A stretch of 64,000 nt of DNA, from NCBI RefSeq assembly GCF_001190925.1, contig NZ_CP011072.1, positions 124,001 to 188,000 of the forward strand, in the 5' to 3' direction. The notes under the pieces are model-generated. The model searched no databases and had not been told where the DNA came from. It worked only from the letters and a program-made list of their open reading frames with translations. Below, one piece after another: positions 63,525-64,000 of the stretch. The stretch comes from Azoarcus sp. CIB (lineage in GTDB: Bacteria; Pseudomonadota; Gammaproteobacteria; Burkholderiales; Rhodocyclaceae). Each line of letters starts with the position of its first letter. The stretch's first letter is position 1. The position numbers were made by a program, and so were the translations under genes.

Positions 63525-64000
63525 TCAGACGAACAAGGTCGCCTCGTCGATGAAGTTGCCGGCGTCCAGGTTGGTGAGCGAGCCTTTGACGACTGCTATC
63601 TGCACCGCCGCCCCGGGGTTGCTGCCGTCCGCGTCGTAATACAGCTTGCCGCCTTGGGCATCGAATATCAGGTAGTCGTCGGCGGCGACCGCGGTCTTGC
63701 CCGCGATGAAATTGGCATCGGTGATGCCGCCCGCGAGCGACGTGAACACGGTGGTGTCGAGGGCGAAGAAGTCCTCGGCCGCATTGAAGTCGTTGATGAG
63801 GTCCTTGCCGCCGACGGCGAGGTTGTCGAACACGAAGACGTCGATGCCGCCGCCGCCGTTGATCTTGTCGGCGCCTTCGCCGCCGTAGATCACGTCGGCA
63901 CCGGCGCCGGTGCGCAGCACGTCGTTGCCTGCGCCGCCTTCGACCCAGTTGGCGCCGTCGCCCGCGACAACCTTGTCGTTGCCGCTGCCGGCGAAAATGA
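63525..64000 (-). CDS. Second RTX protein, C-terminal part (5' end outside window)
   Basis: The reading frame is open from the window edge and ends at 63525. It contains RTX repeats (AGSGNDKVVAGDGANWVEGGAGND, GADVIYGGEGADKINGG) and an export-signal domain. Over the last ~130 residues it is nearly the same as the first RTX protein (VFVFDN, GGKDLINDFNAAEDFFA, VFTSLAGGIT, GGKLYYDADGSN). The two genes are tandem paralogues and presumably use the same exporter. The valine at 63920 that an ORF finder would take as a start is internal. Confidence 0.9.
   Translation of the reverse strand, partial: IFAGSGNDKVVAGDGANWVEGGAGNDVLRTGAGADVIYGGEGADKINGGGGIDVFVFDNLAVGGKDLINDFNAAEDFFALDTTVFTSLAGGITDANFIAGKTAVAADDYLIFDAQGGKLYYDADGSNPGAAVQIAVVKGSLTNLDAGNFIDEATLFV

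Overview
The window is high-GC bacterial chromosome, almost certainly a betaproteobacterium. The gene style fits Rhodocyclales (the Azoarcus/Thauera/Aromatoleum group), which is inference from synteny and codon use. The clearest anchor is the run mrdA-rodA-rlpA-dacC-dat-ybeD-lipB-lipA at the left edge. It is the standard proteobacterial cell-elongation and lipoate cluster with a D-amino-acid transaminase inserted.

Layout. 1-7.5 kb: cell-wall elongation (PBP2, RodA, RlpA, a DD-carboxypeptidase, a D-Ala transaminase) overlapping into lipoate synthesis (LipB, LipA). 7.5-11.2 kb: dispersed palindromic repeats, a DksA-like factor lacking zinc cysteines, a DUF4197 protein and a Rep-type helicase. 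11.4-18.8 kb: a complete tetrathionate-reductase-type locus, ttrBCA, convergent with its sensor kinase and regulator ttrSR. 19-26.6 kb: a secreted protein, a cytochrome c lipoprotein, an OmpA-like protein, then an HD-GYP response regulator with a very large hybrid histidine kinase. 26.7 kb: tRNA-Arg(CCG) with promoter and terminator.

27-39.4 kb is an accessory, defence-like region. It holds a Phd/PIN toxin-antitoxin pair, a frameshifted orphan HTH antitoxin, a Dcm-type cytosine methyltransferase fused in frame to an HNH nuclease, an IS3-type remnant, an Old Yellow Enzyme, a 1718-residue exonuclease-RecQ-UvrD fusion, and a lone AAA ATPase behind a long palindrome. No integrase is visible, so whether this is one island is open.

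39.4-49.3 kb is mostly housekeeping: a thiopurine methyltransferase, a fructosamine-kinase-like protein, a bacteriohemerythrin, an aromatic-acid-type MFS carrier, two envelope proteins, an FtsH-like protease, a PmtA-like methyltransferase, DUF3079 and TrmA. 49.5-55.1 kb is an orphan type VI secretion module: VgrG, a two-domain peptidoglycan-hydrolase effector, and an exported, AT-richer putative immunity protein overlapping it by four bases. 55.3-58.5 kb carries an ABC exporter and a YdjM-like membrane protein. 58.7-64 kb is a type I secretion locus (HlyD-like adaptor, PrtD-like ABC transporter) next to two paralogous RTX proteins, the second running off the window.

The strongest candidates for under-described biology are the methyltransferase-HNH fusion with an altered motif X and an inverted repeat around its promoter, the exonuclease-RecQ-UvrD fusion next to a palindrome-controlled ATPase, and the dual-enzyme type VI effector with its immunity gene.
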